DNA of 39,307 bases from the NCBI RefSeq assembly GCF_000215955.2, contig NZ_AFNV02000031.1, forward strand, positions 1-39,307, given 5' to 3'. A program made the translations under genes and the position numbers. The notes under the pieces are model-generated. The model did not search any database. It worked only from the letters and a program-made list of their open reading frames with translations, and had not been told where the DNA came from. The stretch comes from Salinisphaera shabanensis E1L3A. GTDB lineage: Bacteria; Pseudomonadota; Gammaproteobacteria; Nevskiales; Salinisphaeraceae. Shown piece by piece: positions 1 through 6,860 of this stretch; the first letter of the stretch is position 1, and the number at the start of each line of letters is the position of its first letter.

Positions 1-984
1 AACGGCTGGCCTCGCAGCTTGTTGATCGCTTCCACGCCGGTTCATCCCCGCGCCTGCGGGGAACGGGAAGTTGGTACTCATTGCCTTTCTCCGTTGCGCG
101 GTTCATCCCCGCGCCTGCGGGGAACGGGCGCAGACCTTCTTGTCGATGATCTGCTCGTGACGGTTCATCCCCGCGCCTGCGGGGAACGGGACCCCGAACA
201 ACCCATACCCGCAGCCTCGACACGGTTCATCCCCGCGCCTGCGGGGAACGGACTACTCCTGTGCGGATCATGTCGGTTACACGCGGTTCATCCCCGCGCC
301 TGCGGGGAACGGTGGCTTGAGACCTCCCGGTCTCTCGGGCCTCGCGGTTCATCCCCGCGCCTGCGGGGAACGGGCGTGCTGCGCGCTTCGGCGCATGAAT
401 TCGAGCGGTTCATCCCCGCGCCTGCGGGGAACGGTGCGCCCACCGCCACGTCATCGCGAAGCCGGTCGGTTTATCCCCGCGCCTGCGGGGAACGGGTTAA
501 GCGCAGACGCTTTAGATAGCGGTCATCCGGTTTATCCCCGCGCCTGCGGGGAACGGATTGCGAAGGTACGGCGGCGCAGCCTCCGTGCCGGTTTATCCCC
601 GCGCCTGCGGGGAACGGGCTAGCAGGAGCGAAAAGAGCGTGTCTAAGCTCGGTTTATCCCCGCGCCTGCGGGGAACGGCGGAGACGGTCAACCGGTCGTG
701 AGTCACCAGTGCGGTTTATCCCCGCGCCTGCGGGGAACGGTTGTGCAGGACGTGGAGGCGGTCGACAAACAACGGTTTATCCCCGCGCCTGCGGGGAACG
801 GATCGCATGAAAATCCCTCTCGTTGGATCCCTGCGGTTTATCCCCGCGCCTGCGGGGAACGGCGACGTGTACGACGTCGATCGCGATGCGCGCACGGTTT
901 ATCCCCGCGCCTGCGGGGAACGGCGGACAGGCCGAGAAAGTGTTTTTTGAATTCGCGGTTTATCCCCGCGCCTGCGGGGAACGG
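1..984 (-). CRISPR. Type I-E CRISPR array, leader-proximal part (16 full repeats, 16 spacers)
   Basis: Sixteen 29-nt repeats end at 66, 127, 189, 251, 312, 373, 434, 495, 556, 617, 678, 740, 801, 862, 923 and 984. Bases 1-5 (AACGG) are the end of a further repeat, so the array continues left of the window. Spacers are 32 nt, except three of 33 nt (128-160, 190-222, 679-711). The core CCCCGC-GCCT-GCGGGG forms a 6-bp hairpin. On the minus strand the repeat ends in GATAAACCG, the E. coli I-E 5' handle, so transcription is leftward and the leader is on the right. The seven leader-distal repeats have TTCATC and the nine leader-proximal ones TTTATC; otherwise the repeats are identical. The overlapping reading frames here are repeat translations, not genes. 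No cas gene is visible. Confidence 0.98.
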
Positions 985-1100
985 TCTAATCATAACTGCT
1001 TATTTTTAAAGACCGAATAGCGCGCATGAATTTCCACCAACCTGAACGACGCATTCAGGTTTCAGGCACGCCGCTCGAAACGGCACATCGCTGTCTTTGC
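985..1100 (-). promoter_or_regulatory. CRISPR leader (transcribed leftward)
   Basis: The AT-rich stretch directly after the last repeat is where the I-E leader should lie, given the repeat orientation. On the minus strand TATGAT (989-994) sits 17 nt from a weak TTCGGT (1012-1017). This would start transcription at the repeat edge, so it is only a tentative promoter. An 8-bp perfect hairpin (AACCTGAA, 7-nt loop, TTCAGGTT) lies at 1039-1061 and could be a protein site or leader structure. No clear IHF consensus was found. The leader's outer limit is not defined. Confidence 0.65.
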
Positions 1101-1170
1101 CAAGACTGGAACACTGCAAATTCGAAAAGGCAAGACCGTACGCCCGTCGGCACGGAAATCGACGCGCCAC

Positions 1171-1199
1171 TTGCCAGCCTATTGCTGCGCTGCTATAAA
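1171..1199 (+). promoter_or_regulatory. Sigma-70-like promoter for the MFS-PlsC gene
   Basis: TTGCCA (1171-1176), a 17-nt spacer and TATAAA (1194-1199) make a good vegetative promoter. Transcription would start near 1206, leaving a leader of about 25 nt before the ATG at 1232. The site lies between the CRISPR leader and the gene. Confidence 0.6.
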
Positions 1200-1231
1200 C
1201 TGAACACCGTTTAATTAATTCGGACCGCAGC

Positions 1232-3166
1232 ATGGCTTCCGGACAGTTCAAGCTTCTTGGCGAGCGGCGTTTTTCGCCGTTCTTCTTTACCCAGTTTCTG
1301 GGCGCGTTCAACGACAATCTGTTCAAGAATGCGCTGGTGATCCTGATCGCGTTTCAGGGTTCGAGCTGGGCAATGACGGAAGGCGGCATGAGCGCGAACG
1401 TGCTCGTGAACGTGGCAGCCGGCTTGTTCATCCTGCCTTTTTTCCTGTTTTCGGCCACCGCCGGGCAGATCGCGGACAAGTACGACAAGGCTACGCTCAT
1501 GCGCTGGATCAAGGCGCTGGAAATCGTGATCATGGCCGGCGCAGCCGTGGCTTTCGCCCTGCACAGCCTGGCGCTGTTGATGGTGCTGCTGTTTCTCATG
1601 GGCGCACAGAGCACGTTGTTCGGGCCGGTGAAATACGGCTATCTGCCCGCCCATCTGGATAATCGCGAGCTCACCGGCGGTAACGGCATGGTGGAGCTGG
1701 GCACCTTTCTCGCCATTCTGCTGGGCACCATCGCAGGCGGGCAGCTGGTGCATGCCGTGGGCGATCGTACGTTGGTGATCGGCATCAGCGTGCTGGTTTT
1801 CGCGGTGCTCGGATGGCTGGTGAGTTTGCTCATTCCCCGTACCGCGCCTAGCGCGCCCGATCTCAAGCTCAACTGGAATCCGGTAAGCGAAACGATCCGC
1901 ATCGTCGGTTATGCACGCGAGAACCGCACGATTTTCCTGTCGATCATGGGTATCAGCTGGTTCTGGGCAGTGGGCGCGATGTATCTGGCGCAGCTGCCTA
2001 ACTACGTGCGCGTGGATCTGGGCGGCGACGAAACGGTGGTGACCCTGTTGTTGGCGTTGTTCTCGCTGGGCATCGGCATCGGCTCGATGCTGTGCGATCG
2101 GCTTTCCGGCGGGCGTATCGAGCTGGGTCTGGTGCCGTTCGGGGCGGCGGGGCTGGTGTTGTTCAGCTTACACCTGGGATTTGCCGGCGTAGCCGAACAC
2201 GCCAATGAGGTGGGCCTGAGCGCTTTTCTCGCGCTCGACGGCAGCTGGCGCGTGCTCGCCGATCTGGGCCTGATCGGGTTGTTCGGCGGCTTTTATATCG
2301 TACCGCTGTATTCCCTCATCCAGGAGCGCGCCCCGCGCGAACGACTGTCGCGCATCATTGCGGCCAACAGCGTCATCAACGCGCTGTTCATGGTGCTGGC
2401 CTCGCTGTATGCCGTGGGCGCGCTGCAGCTCGGCTTGAGTATTCCCGGCCTCTTTCTCGCCACCGCGGTGATGACCGCGGCCGTCGTGGTGTTCATCTTT
2501 ACGCTGGTGCCCGAGTTCACCATGCGTTTCATCATCTGGTTGCTGGTGAGCACGGTTTATCGGGTCAGAAAACGCGGGCTCGAGAACATCCCGGAGGAAG
2601 GCGGCGTCCTGCTGGTATGCAATCATGTGAGCTTCATGGACGGACTCATTCTCGGCGGCTCGGTGCGCCGTCCCGCCCGGTTCGTGATGTATCACACCAT
2701 CTTCGATGTACCCGTTCTGTCGTTCATTTTCCGGACCGGCAAGGCCATTCCCATTGCCCCCGCCAAAGAAGATCCGGGACGGCTGGAGGCGGCTTACGAT
2801 GCGATTGCGCGCGAGCTCGAAGACGGCCAGGTGGTGTGCCTGTTCCCGGAAGGCGCAATTACCCACGACGGCGAGCTGCAGGCATTCCGTCAGGGCGTGG
2901 AACGCGTAGTGCAGCGCACGCCGGTGCCGGTGGTGCCTATGGCGTTACGCGGCATGTGGGGCAGCTTCTTTTCACGCAAGGGCGGCGCGGCCATGAAGCA
3001 ACTGCCGCAGCGTTTTCGTTCGCGTATCGAACTGATCGCTGGCAGTGCGATCGCCCCAGAGCAGGCTAGCGCGGCCGAGCTACAGCGCCGCGTACAAATC
3101 ATGCTCGATAGCGGCGAACCGTGCGAAACGCCTGTCAACGCGCATCAGCCGGCGCCGCGCGCATGA
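1232..3166 (+). CDS. MFS (LplT-like) transporter fused to PlsC-type acyltransferase
   Basis: The 644-residue protein has two parts. Residues 1 to about 425 form a multi-pass MFS domain of the lysophospholipid transporter LplT type (N-terminal QFLGAFNDNLFKNA). Residues about 430-630 form a PlsC/AGPAT acyltransferase. Its HX4D motif is in NHVSFMDG (H465), followed by FPEG (538-541) and VPVVPMAL. The same pair makes the first two-thirds of LplT-PlsC-AAS fusions; the acyl-ACP synthetase third is absent. The likely role is flipping lysophospholipid across the inner membrane and re-acylating it, using acyl-ACP or acyl-CoA made elsewhere (inference). The ribosome site before ATG 1232 is weak. The gene overlaps the convergent TetR gene by 32 bp at its 3' end. 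Confidence 0.88.
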   Translation: MASGQFKLLGERRFSPFFFTQFLGAFNDNLFKNALVILIAFQGSSWAMTEGGMSANVLVNVAAGLFILPFFLFSATAGQIADKYDKATLMRWIKALEIVIMAGAAVAFALHSLALLMVLLFLMGAQSTLFGPVKYGYLPAHLDNRELTGGNGMVELGTFLAILLGTIAGGQLVHAVGDRTLVIGISVLVFAVLGWLVSLLIPRTAPSAPDLKLNWNPVSETIRIVGYARENRTIFLSIMGISWFWAVGAMYLAQLPNYVRVDLGGDETVVTLLLALFSLGIGIGSMLCDRLSGGRIELGLVPFGAAGLVLFSLHLGFAGVAEHANEVGLSAFLALDGSWRVLADLGLIGLFGGFYIVPLYSLIQERAPRERLSRIIAANSVINALFMVLASLYAVGALQLGLSIPGLFLATAVMTAAVVVFIFTLVPEFTMRFIIWLLVSTVYRVRKRGLENIPEEGGVLLVCNHVSFMDGLILGGSVRRPARFVMYHTIFDVPVLSFIFRTGKAIPIAPAKEDPGRLEAAYDAIARELEDGQVVCLFPEGAITHDGELQAFRQGVERVVQRTPVPVVPMALRGMWGSFFSRKGGAAMKQLPQRFRSRIELIAGSAIAPEQASAAELQRRVQIMLDSGEPCETPVNAHQPAPRA

Positions 3167-3755
3167 CCAGACCGGCCAGATAATGCGTAACCAGGTCGTC
3201 GGTCAGGTGCTCAGTCGCCTGGCCGCCAACCATATGCAGTTTGCCGGTGAGGGTGAGGATGCACACGCCGTGCACCCCGCTCCACAGCGACTGGGCCGCG
3301 GCATCGAGCGCTGCGCCTTCGGCCCCCGACACCCGGGCCAGCGGCGCCATGATGAGCTCCACCAGCTGGGCGATCCGGGCGTCGATGAAGTCCGGGCCGG
3401 CCACGTCTTCGGGCAGGCGATGTTCGAAACAGGCCCGCCACAGGTTGGGGTGGCTGCGTGCAAAGTCGGCATAGGCCCGCGCGGCGCCCAGCAGCTGCTG
3501 CTCGGGGTCGTCGGTCGCGGCCACCGCGGCCTGCATGGGGACCCGTAGCCGGTCGAGCGTGCGGGCGTTCACGTGCAGGATGAGTTCGTCGAGGTTGGCG
3601 AACACCAGGTAGATGGTGCCCGGCGTGTAGCCGATCTGGCGGGCGATGGCACGGGCGCTCAGCCCGGCCAGGCCCTTGTCGACGATCAGCTGCTCGGCGG
3701 CCTCGAGCATGAGATCGCGCAGCTGTTCGCGGGTGTGTTCACTGCGGCGTGCCAT
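3135..3755 (-). CDS. TetR/AcrR family transcriptional regulator
   Basis: A 206-residue protein starting at ATG 3755 (MARRSEHTREQ). A TTG 18 nt upstream would add six residues but is less likely. The N-terminal helix-turn-helix (about residues 10-55) includes LSARAIARQIGYTPGTIYLVF, typical of TetR proteins. The C-terminal part resembles the WHG-type ligand-binding domain, with a conserved tryptophan in LWSGVHG. It lies just downstream of the SDR gene on the same strand, and its 3' end overlaps the convergent MFS-PlsC gene. A 13-bp palindrome about 40 bp upstream of the start may be its own operator. The ligand is unknown; control of the neighbouring SDR or the lipid gene is possible. Confidence 0.88.
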   Translation of the reverse strand: MARRSEHTREQLRDLMLEAAEQLIVDKGLAGLSARAIARQIGYTPGTIYLVFANLDELILHVNARTLDRLRVPMQAAVAATDDPEQQLLGAARAYADFARSHPNLWRACFEHRLPEDVAGPDFIDARIAQLVELIMAPLARVSGAEGAALDAAAQSLWSGVHGVCILTLTGKLHMVGGQATEHLTDDLVTHYLAGLVMRAAPADAR

Positions 3756-3796
3756 GGATAATCGTCCGGCCAAATAAAGCCAGCATAGCGCGATGG

Positions 3797-3809
3797 TGAA
3801 CGGCGTTCA
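3797..3809. promoter_or_regulatory. Palindrome, candidate TetR operator
   Basis: TGAACG-G-CGTTCA is a perfect 13-bp palindrome in the gap between the SDR stop and the TetR start, about 42 bp upstream of the TetR ATG. Position and symmetry fit an autoregulatory TetR site. The assignment is inference only. Confidence 0.35.
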
Positions 3810-3874
3810 TTATCGGCCGCACATGAACACCACGACCCGGCTGCCAGGCAACGACCACCAGGCAGCGCACCTGA

Positions 3875-4642
3875 CTACAGCGTGGACTGCAGGTGGCCGC
3901 CGTCAACCGTGATGGTACTGCCGGTCATGTAGCGGCCGGCGTCCGAAGCCAGCAGCAGCAGCGGGCCGACTAGGTCGTCGACTTGGCCGAGATGACGCTG
4001 CGGAATACGCTTGAGCATCTTCTGGCCCGCGTCCGTTTCGAAAAAGCCGCGGTTGATATCGGTCGAAATATAGCCCGGCGCGATCGCGTTCACGCGGATG
4101 CCGTGACGGGCCCATTCCAGCGCCAGGCTGCGGGTGAGCTGCTCCAGCGCGCTTTTGGAGGCCGCATAGGGCGCCAAAGCGGCCGCCACGCGGTGGCCGA
4201 GGATCGAGGTGATATTGATCACGCTGCCCGGTTTGTCGGTCGCGCGCAGACGGCGACCGGCTTCGGTGGCCACCCGCCAGCAGCCGTTGAGATTTACGTC
4301 GATGGTCTTCAGCCAGTCGGCCTCCTCCATGTCCATGGCCGGGGCGGCCACGGCCACGCCGGCATTGCAGACCACTACGTCCACCGTGCCGAAGGCCTGT
4401 TCGGCGGCATCGAAACCGGCCGCGACCGACTCGGCATCGCTCACATCCATGGGCACCACCATGGCTTCGCCGCCGGCTTCGCGTACCACGTCTGCGGTGG
4501 TCACGAGCGGGCCTTCGCGACGCCCGCAGAGCACCGCCTTGGCGCCGGCCTCGGCCAGTGCGGTGGCAAAGCCGCTGCCCAGGCCGCCACCTGCGCCCGT
4601 GACCAGCGCAATACGGCCGGTCAGATCGAATCGATCGGTCAT
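3875..4642 (-). CDS. SDR family oxidoreductase
   Basis: This 255-residue classical short-chain dehydrogenase/reductase has the nucleotide-binding TGAGGGLG (15-22), NAG in VCNAGVA (91-97), and the catalytic set Asn117, Ser146, Tyr159 and Lys163 (YAASK). It ends in a normal TVDGGH segment. R41 and R42 after the second beta strand suggest NADP(H), as inference. A strong ribosome site (AAAGGAGAG) precedes ATG 4642. The gene lies 49 bp downstream of a LysR gene on the same strand, so the two may be co-transcribed. Resemblance to gluconate 5-dehydrogenase or 3-oxoacyl reductase types is generic, so no substrate is assigned. Confidence 0.92.
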   Translation of the reverse strand: MTDRFDLTGRIALVTGAGGGLGSGFATALAEAGAKAVLCGRREGPLVTTADVVREAGGEAMVVPMDVSDAESVAAGFDAAEQAFGTVDVVVCNAGVAVAAPAMDMEEADWLKTIDVNLNGCWRVATEAGRRLRATDKPGSVINITSILGHRVAAALAPYAASKSALEQLTRSLALEWARHGIRVNAIAPGYISTDINRGFFETDAGQKMLKRIPQRHLGQVDDLVGPLLLLASDAGRYMTGSTITVDGGHLQSTL

Positions 4643-4691
4643 GAAACTCTCCTTTTGTTCTTTGAAATCGCGGCAGACGCCTGCCCGGCTG

Positions 4692-5609
4692 TCAGCTTAA
4701 ATGTTCGCGGGCGATGGCGATAATGCGTTCGCGCAGCCAGCGGTGCGCCACGTCGTGATGATCGAGCGCGCCCCAGGTCATGCCAATATGGAATTCGGGC
4801 AGCTCAAGCGGCGGATCGAGCACGGCCAGGCCAAGATGGCGGGCCTGATAGCGGGCAATACGCGCCGGCAGAGCCACGATCATGTTGCTGTTCGCCACCA
4901 GCTCTCGCGGCAGCTGATAGTGACGGGTGAGCACGCTTATCTGGCGCGACTTGCCGCTATCGGCCAGTACTTCGTCGATCCGGCTCAGGCCAACGCCCGT
5001 CTGTGTGATCAGAATATGTTTCTCGGACAGGAAAGTTTCGAGTGTCAGCTCGCCATTGGCCTCGACCAAGGCCGGATGATCCTTGCGGATCAAGCACGCC
5101 ATGCGATCGCTCCAAAGCTGCTGCTGATGGAAATTGGCCGGCAGTTTGCCGAAACGATTGACCAGCAGATCGGCTTCGCCACGCTCGATCTGGTCGATTG
5201 CATCGCTGCCCGCACTCAGAATATTGAGCGCGATATTCGGCGCCTCCTGCTCAAGCACACCCACAACATGGGGCATGAGCACGGACGCCGCATAGTCGGT
5301 GATCAAAATAGTGAAAAGCCGTTCGGCTGTCGCAGGCTCGAAAGCGCGGTTGGGCGCGATCGCGCTTTCCAATTGGGCCAAGGCATTGCGCACCGGCCGC
5401 TGGAGCTTGAGCGCGCGGTCGGTAGGCTGCATGCCATTGGCAGTACGCACCAGCACCGGATCGCCCAGAAGTTTGCGCAAGCGTCGAAGCGCATTGCTCA
5501 TCGCCGGCTGGCTGAGATCCATCGCCAGCGCAGCCTTGGTTACGCTGCGCTCACGTAAAAGCGCGTCGAGGAAGACGAGCAGGTTCAGGTCAATGTCCCG
5601 AACATTCAT
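4692..5609 (-). CDS. LysR-type transcriptional regulator (NodD/NahR-like)
   Basis: A 305-residue protein beginning MNVRDIDLNLLVFLDALL. The winged HTH occupies residues about 6-65 (SVTKAALAMDLSQPAMSNALRRLR), followed by a periplasmic-binding-like effector domain. The DLNLL start and the GDPVLVRTANGMQPT segment are typical of the NodD/NahR/LinR branch, which often senses aromatic or hydrophobic compounds. The SDR gene follows 49 bp downstream on the same strand and is a natural target, although LysR proteins more often control divergent genes. The divergent side holds a tiny zinc-ribbon gene and then the flavodoxin-fold gene. Confidence 0.92.
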   Translation of the reverse strand: MNVRDIDLNLLVFLDALLRERSVTKAALAMDLSQPAMSNALRRLRKLLGDPVLVRTANGMQPTDRALKLQRPVRNALAQLESAIAPNRAFEPATAERLFTILITDYAASVLMPHVVGVLEQEAPNIALNILSAGSDAIDQIERGEADLLVNRFGKLPANFHQQQLWSDRMACLIRKDHPALVEANGELTLETFLSEKHILITQTGVGLSRIDEVLADSGKSRQISVLTRHYQLPRELVANSNMIVALPARIARYQARHLGLAVLDPPLELPEFHIGMTWGALDHHDVAHRWLRERIIAIAREHLS

Positions 5610-5671
5610 TCAGTGAATACATGCGCCTGGGAATATGGCGCAAGGATAGCATCAAGCCAATATGAGAACGC

Positions 5672-5833
5672 CTAGCGACGACGCTGAAGGAACCGATGTC
5701 CGCAGTCGACGCAGCGGTAGTAGTTACGCAGATTCATCATTTTCCTGAAGCCGTGCCGACGCAGCGGCAGCACGCCATAGCTCTCACACTTAGGGCATCT
5801 TTCGCGATTGCGTTCAGCAACTTCAGCTGTCAT
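5672..5833 (-). CDS. 53-residue zinc-ribbon protein
   Basis: Minus-strand reading from ATG 5833 to TAG 5672 gives 53 residues: MTAEVAERNRERCPKC, then CESYGVLPLRR, and YRCVDCGHRF near the end. Two CxxC knuckles (C13/C16 and C41/C44) lie 24 residues apart, a complete zinc ribbon with a very basic tail (QRRR). The pattern resembles the N-terminal zinc ribbon of transposases such as the IS1 InsA type, but no other transposase part is nearby. It could be a stand-alone nucleic-acid-binding protein or an IS remnant. There is no clear Shine-Dalgarno sequence, only an A-rich upstream stretch. The cysteine spacing is the main evidence that this frame is real. Confidence 0.6.
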   Translation of the reverse strand: MTAEVAERNRERCPKCESYGVLPLRRHGFRKMMNLRNYYRCVDCGHRFLQRRR

Positions 5834-6193
5834 TTGAAACTTTTAGATGGCTACAAATGGGACACGACGTTTTCTGATCGCGCAATAGCCAGAAACCGTA
5901 CACCGCTTCGCGGAATACAAGAACGATAAATCTTTTACAATTTAATTTGATGTCATGGAAAAAGAGCGCCAACCGTGCTGCATTATTTTCTGTACCGCCC
6001 GTTCTGGCGCCTGAATGGACCGCAGTCCTCTATTCAAACCTGACGACATCGCCATATAACCATTATGCACCAATAGTCGACGCTGTCTTTTTTTTTTGCG
6101 CGTCGTGTATCGAACCGATCACCGTCGCATTAATTAGTTACCGGGCCATTAAATTCCAAACATTTTAATTTTCTTTTCTAAGGATTTACGCCC
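5834..6193. other. AT-rich intergenic region, no confident gene
   Basis: The 360 bp between the zinc-ribbon start and the flavodoxin-fold gene are clearly richer in A/T than the surroundings and include a run of ten T at about 6090. A plus-strand frame at 5947-6168 has no recognisable domain and atypical composition. The region probably carries divergent promoters, but no single site stands out. Confidence 0.4.
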
Positions 6194-6667
6194 ATGAGTC
6201 AACCCGTGCGCCAGGTCGCCGTAATCGCCCATGCGCCGTCAAAGAACACGCGTCGCTTGCGTGACGCCGTGCTGCGCGGCATTGCAAATCCCGATATCGA
6301 TAACGTCACAGCACGGTGGATCGCACCCCTGGAAGCGGGGCCCGAGGATGTACTCACCGCGGATGCCGTCATTCTTGGCACGCCCGAAAACCTCGGCACC
6401 ATGAGCGGCGCGCTCAAGGATTTTTTCGATCGCAGCTATTACCACTGCTTGGAACACACCGATGCGCTGCCGTTCGCGTTCTATGTCCGCGCGGGCCAGG
6501 ATGGCACCGGCACACGCCGCGCAGTCGAAAGTATTACGGGCGGGCTTCGCTGGAAAAGCGTACAGGAACCGCTGATATGCCGCGGGCCGTTCGATCCCGC
6601 TTTCGAAATACAGTGCGAAGAATTGGGCCTGATGATGGCAGCAGGCCTGGAGTCCGGTTTGTTTTAG
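6194..6667 (+). CDS. Flavodoxin-fold / FMN reductase-like protein
   Basis: A 157-residue protein of the flavodoxin family. HAPSKNT (13-19) lies where the FMN phosphate loop is expected. GTPENLGTMSGALKDFFDR (62-80) is the second FMN-contacting segment typical of flavodoxin and NAD(P)H:quinone-type proteins. A third loop (YVRAGQDGTGTRRA) also fits. The likely role is FMN-dependent electron transfer or quinone/nitro reduction in the cytoplasm; the substrate is unknown. AAGGA about 10 nt before ATG 6194 is the ribosome site. The urea operon follows 193 bp downstream but has its own sigma-54-type promoter, so a functional link is not implied. Confidence 0.75.
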   Translation: MSQPVRQVAVIAHAPSKNTRRLRDAVLRGIANPDIDNVTARWIAPLEAGPEDVLTADAVILGTPENLGTMSGALKDFFDRSYYHCLEHTDALPFAFYVRAGQDGTGTRRAVESITGGLRWKSVQEPLICRGPFDPAFEIQCEELGLMMAAGLESGLF

Positions 6668-6683
6668 CAGTTGCCGAACGCGC

Positions 6684-6700
6684 TGCACCACATACGGGCA
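6684..6700. promoter_or_regulatory. NtrC-like upstream activator site
   Basis: TGCACC-ACATA-CGGGCA matches the 17-bp NtrC consensus TGCACY-N5-RGTGCA at 10 of 12 defined positions. Its centre lies about 146 bp upstream of the transcription start predicted for the sigma-54 promoter at 6811-6828, within the usual enhancer distance. Only one copy was found; NtrC enhancers are often paired, which lowers confidence. Confidence 0.5.
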
Positions 6701-6735
6701 GAAGCTGTTTTAGCGCCCTAAAAAAGGTCGAATAC

Positions 6736-6793
6736 GATCTAGTCCGCTACTAGATCATCTGGCAACCGCGCCAGAACAGACCCGCATCGTCTG
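6736..6793. other. Three tandem stem-loops upstream of the urea operon
   Basis: Three perfect inverted repeats follow one another with single-base gaps: GATCTAGT/ACTAGATC with a 5-nt loop (6736-6756), TCTGGC/GCCAGA with a 6-nt loop (6758-6775), and CAGAC/GTCTG with a 7-nt loop (6777-6793). They lie between the NtrC-like site and the sigma-54 promoter. They could be binding sites or an end structure for the preceding flavodoxin-fold transcript. No U-tract follows, so a classical intrinsic terminator is not supported. Confidence 0.45.
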
Positions 6794-6810
6794 CAAACCG
6801 TAGATTCGTG

Positions 6811-6828
6811 CTGGCACATGCGTTGCAT
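6811..6828 (+). promoter_or_regulatory. Sigma-54 (RpoN) -24/-12 promoter of the urea operon
   Basis: CTGGCAC (6811-6817) and TTGCAT (6823-6828) match the RpoN consensus TGGCACG-N4-TTGCW. The invariant GG (6813-6814) and GC (6825-6826) are exactly 10 nt apart. Transcription would start near 6838, about 23 nt before the allophanate hydrolase ATG. Together with the NtrC-like site this predicts induction under nitrogen limitation. No convincing sigma-70 promoter overlaps the site. Confidence 0.75.
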
Positions 6829-6834
6829 ATCCGT

Positions 6835-6842
6835 TGTATACA
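6835..6842. promoter_or_regulatory. TGTATACA palindrome, candidate GntR operator
   Basis: This 8-bp palindrome lies at the predicted transcription start, nested inside a wider inverted pair TGCATA (6824-6829) / TATGCA (6849-6854) with nearly the same centre. FadR-type GntR regulators often bind TGTATACA-like sites, and a GntR/FCD gene lies in this operon at 12313. Steric repression of the sigma-54 promoter is an inference. Confidence 0.45.
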
Positions 6843-6860
6843 TACCTGTATGCAGCTCAT

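Noticed and set aside
19-1020. Several plus-strand reading frames across the first kilobase
   Set aside because: They translate the CRISPR repeats in three frames (repeated HPRACGER, PRLRG and PAPAGN units) and are not genes.
5947-6168. 73-residue plus-strand frame before the flavodoxin-fold gene
   Set aside because: It has no ribosome site, no domain and atypical amino-acid composition, and lies in an AT-rich gap where open frames arise easily.
6668-6860. Possible guanidine (ykkC) riboswitch upstream of the carboxylase operon
   Set aside because: The conserved ykkC core sequences are absent, and the region is better explained by an NtrC-like site, simple stem-loops and a sigma-54 promoter.
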